In this document: positions 18,104 to 27,136 of the stretch, one piece after another
Layout of the letters: every line of letters starts with the position of its first letter
Position numbering within the stretch: position 1 is the stretch's first letter
Assembly: GCA_018819065.1 (NCBI GenBank)
Contig: JAHJQL010000053.1
Coordinates: 1-49,399 of the forward strand
Length of the DNA stretch: 49,399 bases
Direction of reading: 5' to 3'
Origin: Nanobdellota archaeon
Lineage (GTDB): Archaea; Nanobdellota; Nanobdellia; Woesearchaeales; GCA-2686295
Position numbers and translations under genes: made by a program
The notes under the pieces: generated by a model
Databases searched by the model: none
Told to the model about the DNA's origin: nothing
The model's input: only the letters and a program-made list of their open reading frames with translations

Positions 18104-19648
18104 TTATGATTTGTTACGACATGAAGGACTCACTGTTGCATTCCACTCACAAACAGGAGTTAAACCACAAAAGTCTGCCTCGCATTCTTCCTTTTTAACA
18201 TAAAAATTACAAGATTTTATATCTAGATTACACGCTTTGCAGGAGCTTCCAGACCAATCACATTTAGGTTCTAAATCACAAAAATTAGCTTTGCATTCTT
18301 CTTTTTTAGAGTATGAATTACAAGAATTTATGTCTGTATTGCAGACTCTGCAGCCACTTCCAGTCCAACCGCATTCTGGCTCTAAATCACAAGCGTTTTC
18401 TTCACAAGAGTCTTTGCTTGTGTAAGTGTTGCATTTCTGTATCTTTGAACATTTTGAGCAGCAAACACTTCCTGGACCACAGTAGCCTTCTTCATGAATA
18501 CAATCACTGTGAAGAATTACTACTTGGCTTTTGTTTGAAAAGTTTATCTGCGTTCCTTGATTTATATCTCCGGCGATGCAACTCCAGCTTGATGTAGTAA
18601 AAACAAATCCGCAATTCATAAATCTTTTAGCGCATGCTTCACAACTATCCACACAAACACCACCTATATTGACCTGCCACGAATTTGTGCAAGTTCCTGA
18701 TGTTATTGGATCTAAGTTAATATTTGTTCTTTCTATATTTATTTCCTTAGAAAGAGTTGATAGATAGACATAATCAAGTTCCATAAACAGGTTTGCAGCG
18801 TAGTTTTGATTCACACCAATCCCTGCGTTTTCCATGTAACACCTAGTTATTCCTCTATCACCTGTAAGCCTTATAATGCTTGGTTCACATTTTAATTCCT
18901 CGTTTGAAAGCTTTGCAGAAATCCTAACTGTATTCCAATTAGACTTGTTTTGAGCCTGAATACCACAAGAGTTCAAAGAATCTGATGGAATGGGTGTAAG
19001 AATTGTTCCAGAGCCAACATTTTGTATCTCAACAAAGATTATCGGCCTTGCAAACTTTCCTTGCTGCTGACTTTCAAAGTGTAAACGAGTAATTGCAACT
19101 GGAGCTCCTTGACCAGAATAGCTTTTATCTTCTCTCTTACAGACTTTAGTCCTTGCATCAGTGCTTCCATAAGTATCTATGCAGATGTTATCAGCAAGTG
19201 TTGTTTTGTAAGGATAACAAACAGACACTGACAATTTAGTGCTTGGACTTTCTCGCTGACCAGGTATCTTTTTAGACCTTAGAGATGGAAGATAGTGATA
19301 AGCTCGCTCTCCTAACGGATAAACATATGATTTTCCTTGTAAGCTAACATTTTTCCACTGTTCTGGCTGATTTTGGGCTATTTCTAAGTAGAAAGAATCA
19401 AAATACCAGTCTAAAGACGCATTGTATGGTGAACCATTAAGCGAAAACGCGCCTTGATTAGATATAACTATGCTAACTGGAAACTCTGACTGCTCCAAAA
19501 CAAGCTCAGGAGGCGCATCCTTCATAAACTCTATCATCACCCCTTTTGTGCCAGTAAAATAGTTGACAGAATAAGGATCTGGATTGCCACAGGCAGATAA
19601 AAAGAATAATACACCAAATATGACAAAAAATAGTTTTGATTTCATCAA
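18104..19648 (-). CDS. Secreted lipoprotein, family member C, with Cys-rich C-terminal repeats
   Basis: Lipobox FFLSAC; GTKGVMIEFMKDAPPELV; Cys-rich C-terminus. Confidence 0.8.
   Translation of the reverse strand: MMKSKLFFVIFGVLFFLSACGNPDPYSVNYFTGTKGVMIEFMKDAPPELVLEQSEFPVSIVISNQGAFSLNGSPYNASLDWYFDSFYLEIAQNQPEQWKNVSLQGKSYVYPLGERAYHYLPSLRSKKIPGQRESPSTKLSVSVCYPYKTTLADNICIDTYGSTDARTKVCKREDKSYSGQGAPVAITRLHFESQQQGKFARPIIFVEIQNVGSGTILTPIPSDSLNSCGIQAQNKSNWNTVRISAKLSNEELKCEPSIIRLTGDRGITRCYMENAGIGVNQNYAANLFMELDYVYLSTLSKEINIERTNINLDPITSGTCTNSWQVNIGGVCVDSCEACAKRFMNCGFVFTTSSWSCIAGDINQGTQINFSNKSQVVILHSDCIHEEGYCGPGSVCCSKCSKIQKCNTYTSKDSCEENACDLEPECGWTGSGCRVCNTDINSCNSYSKKEECKANFCDLEPKCDWSGSSCKACNLDIKSCNFYVKKEECEADFCGLTPVCEWNATVSPSCRNKS
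18107..18433 (-). repeat. Three tandem ~37-aa Cys-rich repeats at C-terminus of lipoprotein C
   Basis: CNTYTSKDSCEENACDLEPECGWTGSGCRVCNTDINS / CNSYSKKEECKANFCDLEPKCDWSGSSCKACNLDIKS / CNFYVKKEECEADFCGLTPVCEWNATVSPSCRNKS. Confidence 0.93.
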
Positions 19649-21456
19649 GTAACCCTTATGTTCGTTGTTTTTTCAAGTGAGTATTTATAGATTGTTTTTA
19701 CTCCAAAAGTCTTATCAACTTTAATATTTGTTCCTAAAAAAGTTGAAGGATTTTTCATTTCAGACTTACAAGTGATTGTGGTAAATGAATATATCGAACC
19801 ATTTTGAAGTAATGACGACACACGAAAAAAATAGCTGTCTAACTCTCCAGAAGATGAATTCGCCTCTTTTGGAATGCAATCATAGAGTCTCATCTCGTTT
19901 GGAACCATGACTTCCATTACTTCAACATAATCTATCTTTCCCTGAGACCATTGGTTTGAAAGAGTAACTCCAAATGAAGGAAGCCTTTTATCCCCTAAGT
20001 CAACTCCAACAGGTAAAGTCAAAGATTTTATACCAATAGCCGCTGGTCCGTTTGTGTATATCGCTTGAGCATTTGTTGGTATGTTTAATTCTTTATTAAT
20101 ACTCTTTTTCTGAACGTAAAAAGATTTTATCGTTTCTCTATCAACAAAAGTATAAGTTATATCCGCCCAAGTCGGAAATAAGAATTCTGAAACAAAAGCG
20201 ACTTTGTAACTTCCAACAGACAGGTTTTTAAACTCACACTCTAAAGGAACAGACTCATCATAAAAAAGAGTAATCTTTTGAGGATAAATCGTTCCATTGT
20301 ACAACTTTTTGTCTTTAGTTGCATAACAACGGTTGGTGGCATTAATAGCCCCTGTAAAACTCCTACCTATTAATGTGCCCCACACAACTGCAGGTGCGCC
20401 AACACTAAAAGGGTTCTCTGTAGGCTTTAAATCCTCTATATAAACCCCTAAAGGGGCTTCCTCATTATCTTCAACCTGACCAGTAAAGTATTGCATCTGT
20501 GTAGAATTGGAAAACTTTTGACTTATAATAGTTGGAAGCCTAAGAATGGAACTCACCATTTTTTGAGTGTTACCTATAAAGTAATCGTGCAACACAGCAA
20601 GCCCACCCCTTGCATCTTGGCCTGAGAATGAAAGAGCAGGACCAACAGCCATGTTAGATATCAACGCGTAAGTTCCAAGAAGTATAACTATAAAAAAATA
20701 CCTTTTACCCCAAACCTCCACTGCTTGAGAGTCGTTTGGATTCATGAATAAATAAAGAGCCCAAACAGGTGCAGCCAGTAAAACAGCCATTATGTAATCA
20801 GTGTAATAAAACTTCATGATGTAAGGTAAGAAGAAAGCAAACAATGAAACACCAATTATAGTCCATGTTTGAGAAGAAAGACCTGACCTGTAAATTATAA
20901 ATATTGCAAATAATGAAAGTGCAGCATAAATTCCAAGCATCATAGTGAATCTGCCAGGAAGCCTGCTAAAATTATTCACGAGACCATCGAAGAAGTGTAT
21001 GGCGATTGTTATTAGCAAAAACAAGCCCATGTTTGGCTGCGTGGTACTAGAAGAGCCTCCTTTCTCTTTTGCCTTATTATACGCAAACTTAGCAAAAGAA
21101 GTAGCCCACCCACCAACTTTTTTAGCTCCTCGCCCAACTGCTTTTGCACCAGTACCAGCTGCACTGGCCGCTCCTTTTAGCTTTTCCTTCCGAGCAACAC
21201 TCTTATCATCTTTTGCTTTTTGCTTATCGCTTGAAAGAATTTTAGAATGATCAACACCTGCATCTGCAAGCTCTTTTTCTATTGCTGCAATCTCTTTTTT
21301 ATCCTCTGCAATCAAATTTTCATACATAGAAATATTACTAGTATCATCATCTCTTCTTTGAGCTGACTTCAAATTATCTTCATGACGCTTCAAATCATCC
21401 TTAGCAACAACAAGCTCTCCTTTTAGTTTTGCAACTTCAGGAGTTTTGCCTCCCAT
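19645..21456 (-). CDS. Large multi-pass membrane protein with extracellular beta-rich domain
   Basis: N-terminal coiled coil, several TM helices, C-terminal probable extracellular region; overlaps the next gene by 4 nt. Confidence 0.75.
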   Translation of the reverse strand: MGGKTPEVAKLKGELVVAKDDLKRHEDNLKSAQRRDDDTSNISMYENLIAEDKKEIAAIEKELADAGVDHSKILSSDKQKAKDDKSVARKEKLKGAASAAGTGAKAVGRGAKKVGGWATSFAKFAYNKAKEKGGSSSTTQPNMGLFLLITIAIHFFDGLVNNFSRLPGRFTMMLGIYAALSLFAIFIIYRSGLSSQTWTIIGVSLFAFFLPYIMKFYYTDYIMAVLLAAPVWALYLFMNPNDSQAVEVWGKRYFFIVILLGTYALISNMAVGPALSFSGQDARGGLAVLHDYFIGNTQKMVSSILRLPTIISQKFSNSTQMQYFTGQVEDNEEAPLGVYIEDLKPTENPFSVGAPAVVWGTLIGRSFTGAINATNRCYATKDKKLYNGTIYPQKITLFYDESVPLECEFKNLSVGSYKVAFVSEFLFPTWADITYTFVDRETIKSFYVQKKSINKELNIPTNAQAIYTNGPAAIGIKSLTLPVGVDLGDKRLPSFGVTLSNQWSQGKIDYVEVMEVMVPNEMRLYDCIPKEANSSSGELDSYFFRVSSLLQNGSIYSFTTITCKSEMKNPSTFLGTNIKVDKTFGVKTIYKYSLEKTTNIRVT

Positions 21457-21457
21457 C

Positions 21458-22651
21458 CTAATCGTCCTCTACCACAACGACTTTTAACTCTGCAATGTCA
21501 ACTAAGCTTTTTGGTATTAATTCTAAAGAATTAGTTCCAACTTCAACATAATCATCAAGGTTTATAGTGTATTTTAAGTCGGTGGTTCTTATGTATTTTC
21601 TCCTGCCGTTTATCAAGTATTCTAAGTTTTTAGAGTCTTTATTTACAAATCTTAAAGTCATAGTTATGTTGTAGTTGTCCTTGTCAAATTCATCATTTAA
21701 CACGTAATCTTTGTCTTCGTCTAATTCAAAGTAAAACACTGGATAAGTCAAACTTTCTAGCTGTACAACTACTGACACCCTGTCAATAAGGTATGACCCT
21801 TCAGTCACTATGAACTCCAACTCGTTTCGGTCATTGGTAACAAAGTTTTTGTCAAGAGGGAGAATTTTATAAACTCCACAATCAGCAACTCCTGAAAACA
21901 ATATTTCCCCGTTTAAATATATCATCATAGGACCAACAGTGGTAACTTGACAGTTTGGATAGAATTTTAACTTAATAGTCTCTAAATTATTATATTCAAC
22001 ATCTGAGAGGTAGAAGAACTGCTTGTTCTTACTGTTAGAAACATCTAAAACATCCCCTGTTATAACCACGTTTTTTAACTGGTAACGATTAGTTCTCCAA
22101 ATGGCAAATCTCGGGCTTGAGACTTGGAATGAAAGAACATTTCTTTGAGATAAGAATTCTGAAGGCAGACTAATTGGTTGAGGAGTTCCTTTATCAATAA
22201 ATCCGCTGAAAATTTCTTGTCCATTAAGGTACAACTCTAAGTTTCCAGCCGAATCTTCAACATTAAATGTGAGTTGTAAATTGCTTGTTAATTTCTTGTC
22301 TATATCGAATGTGAAATTAAAAAATTTCTTATCACCAACGCCGTTCTTGACAAATATTGAATTTACATTTTTAAGAGTTTTACCCTCACGAGATGCGTAA
22401 ATTCTAAATGAAGGAATGTTGTGCTCTCGATAGTCAAACTTAAGATAATCTAACCTTCCAACGTGTTCTTGCAATAATACTTTACTCAAGCCATTGACTC
22501 CGTTGTCACCATTATTAGTATCATTTTCTCCTAGTAACTCAGCCCTGTTTTGTGGTGGTAAGAATAAAATATAGATGACTATTAACACAGCGATTAGTAT
22601 AACAAATATGGCTGCACCACCAGCACTTGCACCTTGTCCTCTCTTTGACAT
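21458..22651 (-). CDS. Single-TM secreted/anchored protein (start moved to ATG 22651)
   Basis: MSKRGQGASAGGAAIFVILIAVLIVIYILFLPP; TATA-like TTTATATAT near 22673-22684 makes the downstream ATG a better, near-leaderless start than 22708. Confidence 0.75.
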   Translation of the reverse strand: MSKRGQGASAGGAAIFVILIAVLIVIYILFLPPQNRAELLGENDTNNGDNGVNGLSKVLLQEHVGRLDYLKFDYREHNIPSFRIYASREGKTLKNVNSIFVKNGVGDKKFFNFTFDIDKKLTSNLQLTFNVEDSAGNLELYLNGQEIFSGFIDKGTPQPISLPSEFLSQRNVLSFQVSSPRFAIWRTNRYQLKNVVITGDVLDVSNSKNKQFFYLSDVEYNNLETIKLKFYPNCQVTTVGPMMIYLNGEILFSGVADCGVYKILPLDKNFVTNDRNELEFIVTEGSYLIDRVSVVVQLESLTYPVFYFELDEDKDYVLNDEFDKDNYNITMTLRFVNKDSKNLEYLINGRRKYIRTTDLKYTINLDDYVEVGTNSLELIPKSLVDIAELKVVVVEDD

Positions 22652-22736
22652 ATAACAAAATACTATGATAAACATATATAAATTTATTGGTTTTTTTCGA
22701 TAAAACATTTAAACATTCAAAGCATAAATAAAAAAT

Positions 22737-23780
22737 ATGAAATTAATCAAGAAGAACCTTAAAAAACAAGAATTAACAATTAAGCCAGAAACAATAGATG
22801 ACTTGTGGATGCTAAGCCAGATAATTGAGCCCGGTGATTTAATTAAAGGACGGACTGAGAGAAAGATAAAAATTGGTGAAAATACTGATAGAAACATTAA
22901 AGTTGTGAAAAAACAAGTGTTTTTATCAATAATTGCAGAAAAGATAGAGCTTGCTGACAACACTCTTCGAGTTCTTGGAGTCATAAATGACGGACCTGAT
23001 GATATCCCAAGAGGTGAGCACCACAGCTTCAAACTAGAAATAAATGACTTGTTCACAATAGTAAAAGAGAAGTGGCTCAATTACCAACTTGAAAAGATAA
23101 ATGAAGCACAAAAAACAGTTGCGCTTAAAATACTCATCGTCATCTTTGATCGAGAAGAAGCATTCTTTGCAAAGCTTAAAGGAGAGAGTTATAATCTCAT
23201 TGCAACAATCAAAGGGGATGTGCAAAAAAAAGAGTCTAAACACGTTTCAAAAAACGATTTTTACAAGGAGATAAGTAAGAAACTAACAGAGTATGACAAA
23301 ACTGATGAGATAAATCACATAATACTGGCAAGCCCAGGGTTTTGGAAAGAAAACCTTCTAAAAGAACTCTCAGAAGAAATCAAGAAAAAGTCAATAACTG
23401 CAACAGTTTCACAAGCAAGCGAAAGAGCAATTCCTGAACTTATGAAAAGACCTGAGCTGCAGACAATACTTGAGCAAAACAGAGCTACACAAGAGATAAA
23501 GATTATTGATAAACTATTAGAAAACATATCAAAAGACTCTGCTTGCTATGGTGTGGAAGAAACAAAAGAAAAAATAGGTATAGGGGCTGTAAGTGATCTT
23601 CTAATAAGTTTTTCTCTGCTAAGAAAGTCAAGGGAGCAAAACAGTTACAAACTTTTAGAAAGGATGATGATTAATTGTGAGCAAGCCGGAGGAAAGATTC
23701 ACATAATAAGCTCTGAAGAAGCAAAAAAAACCCTTGATTCACTCACAGGCATCGCAGGTATTCTAAGATGGAAGAGTTAA
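22737..23780 (+). CDS. pelA: Pelota, mRNA surveillance/ribosome rescue factor
   Basis: DLWMLSQIIEPGDLIKGRTERKIKIG; C-terminal GGKIHIISSEEAKKTLDSLTGIAGILRW. Confidence 0.95.
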   Translation: MKLIKKNLKKQELTIKPETIDDLWMLSQIIEPGDLIKGRTERKIKIGENTDRNIKVVKKQVFLSIIAEKIELADNTLRVLGVINDGPDDIPRGEHHSFKLEINDLFTIVKEKWLNYQLEKINEAQKTVALKILIVIFDREEAFFAKLKGESYNLIATIKGDVQKKESKHVSKNDFYKEISKKLTEYDKTDEINHIILASPGFWKENLLKELSEEIKKKSITATVSQASERAIPELMKRPELQTILEQNRATQEIKIIDKLLENISKDSACYGVEETKEKIGIGAVSDLLISFSLLRKSREQNSYKLLERMMINCEQAGGKIHIISSEEAKKTLDSLTGIAGILRWKS

Positions 23781-24592
23781 TTAAAGATATACTTTCAAAA
23801 AAAGAGCTTAGAAACCTCGACACATCAATTGTTGAAGAGTTCTTAAAAGATTTCCTTGACAAAAACAGAAAAGTGAAGAGTAATTTAGAAGAGAAGAAAT
23901 TTAACAAAAGAAGTGAAGAATACAAACAAACAGTAAAAGAAGTGAGAAGAAAGTTAAGGGAGATATATGGTGTATTCATAGATGAGAATTATTCAAAAAA
24001 AGAGCATCTCCTTAAAAATCTAAACCGCAGAAACGAAAAAGAAACAGTAGAAAAAATTCTAAAGCTGCACACATCAACAAATGAGAGGCTGCCTTATTAC
24101 AAAGAAGTCTATCAAAAAATCTTTAAAATAACTGGAAGGAAAAAAATTATACTCGACCTTGCGTGCGGGTTAAATCCTTTGAGCTACAAATTTCTAGGAT
24201 ATAAACCAGTGAAGTATATTGCTTCAGATATCTCGTCTGAAGATCTAAAATTCATAGCCCTGTTCTTCAAAAAGATGAAGATAAGCGGAAAAACTATCAA
24301 GATAGACCTTGTAAGAGAACAAGAAAAACTCCAAGGATTAAAAGCTGGTATCTGCTTCATGTTCAAAACCCTTGACTCCCTTGAAACTCAGAAGAAAAAC
24401 ACCTCAAGAACATTAATAGACACTATAAATGCTGAATGGATTGTTATATCATTTCCAAAAACAAGCCTTGGAGGATATAAAACAATCAAAAAATCAAAAA
24501 GGCAATGGTTTGTTAACTTTTTAAAACACAACAACCATAAACACCAATCTTTTGAGACTTTAAATGAATTCTTTTTTGTGATTGAAAAATAA
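23768..24592 (+). CDS. FmrO/RmtB-like 16S rRNA (m7G) methyltransferase family protein
   Basis: HTSTNERLPYYKEVYQKIF, ILDLACGLNPLSYKF, CFMFKTLDSLETQKK, VISFPKTSLGGYKTIKKSKRQWFVNFL match the aminoglycoside-resistance methyltransferase family signature. Confidence 0.85.
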   Translation: MEELIKDILSKKELRNLDTSIVEEFLKDFLDKNRKVKSNLEEKKFNKRSEEYKQTVKEVRRKLREIYGVFIDENYSKKEHLLKNLNRRNEKETVEKILKLHTSTNERLPYYKEVYQKIFKITGRKKIILDLACGLNPLSYKFLGYKPVKYIASDISSEDLKFIALFFKKMKISGKTIKIDLVREQEKLQGLKAGICFMFKTLDSLETQKKNTSRTLIDTINAEWIVISFPKTSLGGYKTIKKSKRQWFVNFLKHNNHKHQSFETLNEFFFVIEK

Positions 24593-24598
24593 GTCTTG

Positions 24599-24624
24599 AA
24601 AAAGAGAAAAAAACGCTCTTTTTT
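24599..24624 (+). terminator. Hairpin plus T-run after the methyltransferase gene
   Basis: AAAAAGAG (24599-24606) / CTCTTTTT (24616-24623), followed by T. Confidence 0.55.
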
Positions 24625-24700
24625 GTTATTGGATAATTGTAAAAAACAGTAACATATTTATAGTAGTTATACGTTTTTAATATCAAAAAGGGGTGATTAG

Positions 24701-24717
24701 TCCTACTTTTAGGAGGT
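24701..24717 (+). promoter_or_regulatory. Small hairpin overlapping the Shine-Dalgarno of the TrmB-family gene
   Basis: TCCTA-CTTT-TAGGA stem; AGGAGGT 24711-24717; start codon at 24725. Confidence 0.4.
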
Positions 24718-24724
24718 AAGGTAA

Positions 24725-25531
24725 ATGATAGTTAAAGAAGAATTTCTGAGCAAGTTGAGGAGATATTTTTCTCTAAATCTGTATGAGGTAAAGATTTGGA
24801 CTGCTCTTCTATCAAGAGGAGTTAGCACGGCAGGAGAACTAAGCGATATTGCAAACGTTCCAAGAAGCAGAAGCTACGACGTATTAGAAAGCCTAGAAAA
24901 AAAAGGTTTTGTTATAATGAAACTTGGAAAACCAATAAAATACTTGGCAGTCCCACCAAAAGAAGTAGTTGAAAGGGTAAAAAAGAATGTTAAAACAGCA
25001 GCAGACGAGCAAATAGCAAAGCTACAGGACCTAAAAAATACTGAGGTAATAAATGAGCTAAATTCTTTACACACTCAAGGAGTGGAGCTTATAGAACCAT
25101 CAGACCTGTCTGGATCTTTGAAAGGAAGACACAACTTATACAACCACTTAGAATTAACCATAAAGAACGCTGAAAAAACAGTCACTATAATGACTACAAC
25201 TCAAGGATTGATGAGAAAAGTAGAAGGATTGATGCCTGTATTTGAAGAAGTAAAGAAAAGAGGAGTGAAGATTAGAATTGCAGCACCATTAACAGAAGAA
25301 TCAAAAGAAGCAGCAAAGATTGTAAGAGGAGTTGCTGAACTTAGACACACAGACAATAGGGCAAGATTCACCATTGTAGATGGGAAAGAAGTTGTATTTA
25401 TGGTTTTGGATGACTCTGAAGTACACCCAACATATGATATTGGAATTTGGATAAACACACCATTCTTTGCATCAGCACTTGAAGATTTATTTGAGCTTGC
25501 TTGGAAAGTTATGAAACCAATAAAAGCTTAA
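24725..25531 (+). CDS. TrmB-family transcriptional regulator
   Basis: wHTH LYEVKIWTALLSRGVSTAGELSDIANVPRSRSYDVLESLEKKGFV plus C-terminal TrmB-type sensor domain. Confidence 0.9.
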   Translation: MIVKEEFLSKLRRYFSLNLYEVKIWTALLSRGVSTAGELSDIANVPRSRSYDVLESLEKKGFVIMKLGKPIKYLAVPPKEVVERVKKNVKTAADEQIAKLQDLKNTEVINELNSLHTQGVELIEPSDLSGSLKGRHNLYNHLELTIKNAEKTVTIMTTTQGLMRKVEGLMPVFEEVKKRGVKIRIAAPLTEESKEAAKIVRGVAELRHTDNRARFTIVDGKEVVFMVLDDSEVHPTYDIGIWINTPFFASALEDLFELAWKVMKPIKA

Positions 25532-25601
25532 TTTTTTTCTTTTTCTAATCATTTTTTTATTCAATAACATTTATATATTAAACTTGTTATCAAAAAAGAA
25601 T

Positions 25602-27134
25602 ATGGAAGTAGAAAAAACCTTGTCAAAACTTCACACTTTTGAGAGAAAAGTCTTGCCAAACATAAAAGATGGAATTTCTCTTTTTGAATTAGCAGAAAAA
25701 TCTATGTTAAAAGAAATTGAAGCCACAAGAGCCATTCAGTGGCTTTATAACAAAAAGGCTGTGGAAATAAAAGAAGAAGTAAAAGAATTAATATCTTTGG
25801 ATGAAAATGGTTTGCTTTATGCAAAAAAAGGTTTACCTGAGAGAAGATTTTTACAAGCAGCCATTAATAACTCTAAAATAAGTGATATAAAAAAAGCAGC
25901 AGAACTAGGTGATGATGAAATAAACATTTGCATTGGTGCATTAAAGAAGAAAGCTGCAATAAATATAGATAAAAAAGATGAACTAATAATCACCTTGACT
26001 GAAAACGGAAAAAAACTGTTGAACAAAGAATTTCTCGAAGAAACATTCTTAAAAAAGAAGTTTCCGCTAGAAACAAAAAGTCTAAGCCCTGAAGAAAAAT
26101 TCTCATTTGACAATTTAATATCTAGAAAAAAGATACTAAAAAAAGACGTGAAGAAAATAAAGAATATATGCTTGACTGCCTTTGGAAGAGACTTATCAAA
26201 GAAATCAAACACTAAAAAAGAGTATATCGATCGATTAACACCAAAGATGCTAAAGGATGGCTCGTGGAAAAACAAAGAATTTAGAGCCTACGACGTAACA
26301 ATAAACGTTCCAAAGATAAACAGGGGAAAGAGACACTTTGTAAGCCAATCAATAGAATCGGCAAAGAGAATATGGCTTGACATGGGTTTTAAAGAAATGA
26401 CTGGCGACATGATACAAACATCTTTTTGGAACTTTGACGCACTATTCACCGCACAAGACCACCCTGTAAGAGACTTGCAGGACACTTTCTACATCCAAAA
26501 ACCAAAGAAAGGAACCCTCCCAGAAAAAGATGTTGTTGACAAAGTAAAAAGAACACATGAGTATGGCTGGACAACGAATAGCAAAGGTTGGAAATACAAT
26601 TGGAATGAGGAAGAATCAAAAAAAATTGTTTTAAGGACACACACAACATGCTTATCAGCCCAGACATTATTCAACCTTAAAAAAGAAGATGTTCCGGGAA
26701 AGTTCTTTGCTCTGGGAAAGTGCTTTAGAAACGAAACTCTTGACTGGTCACACCTCTTTGAATTCAACCAAACAGAAGGAATAGTTGTTGATGAAAATGC
26801 AAACTTTAGACACTTGCTAGGATATCTAAAAGCTTTTTTTAAAAAAATGGGTTATGAAAAAGCCAGGTTTAGACCTGCATACTTTCCATACACTGAATTT
26901 AGCATTGAAATAGATGTACTACACCCCGTTCATAACACTTGGTTTGAACTTGGAGGAGCAGGGATATTTAGACCTGAAGTTGTAAAGCCAATCCTTGGAA
27001 TAGACATCCCAGTCCTTGCATGGGGACCCGGGTTTGATAGGATGATACTTGAATTTTACAAGATAAACGACATAAGAGAATTATATAAGAATGACTTAAA
27101 ACAACTTCGAGAAATAAAGGATTGGACAAGATAA
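25602..27134 (+). CDS. pheS: Phenylalanyl-tRNA synthetase alpha subunit (start at ATG 25602)
   Basis: DVTINVPKINRGKRHFVSQ, FWNFDALFTAQDHPVRDLQDTFY, GKCFRNETLDWSHLFEFNQTEG, FELGGAGIFRPEV. Confidence 0.96.
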   Translation: MEVEKTLSKLHTFERKVLPNIKDGISLFELAEKSMLKEIEATRAIQWLYNKKAVEIKEEVKELISLDENGLLYAKKGLPERRFLQAAINNSKISDIKKAAELGDDEINICIGALKKKAAINIDKKDELIITLTENGKKLLNKEFLEETFLKKKFPLETKSLSPEEKFSFDNLISRKKILKKDVKKIKNICLTAFGRDLSKKSNTKKEYIDRLTPKMLKDGSWKNKEFRAYDVTINVPKINRGKRHFVSQSIESAKRIWLDMGFKEMTGDMIQTSFWNFDALFTAQDHPVRDLQDTFYIQKPKKGTLPEKDVVDKVKRTHEYGWTTNSKGWKYNWNEEESKKIVLRTHTTCLSAQTLFNLKKEDVPGKFFALGKCFRNETLDWSHLFEFNQTEGIVVDENANFRHLLGYLKAFFKKMGYEKARFRPAYFPYTEFSIEIDVLHPVHNTWFELGGAGIFRPEVVKPILGIDIPVLAWGPGFDRMILEFYKINDIRELYKNDLKQLREIKDWTR

Positions 27135-27136
27135 AA

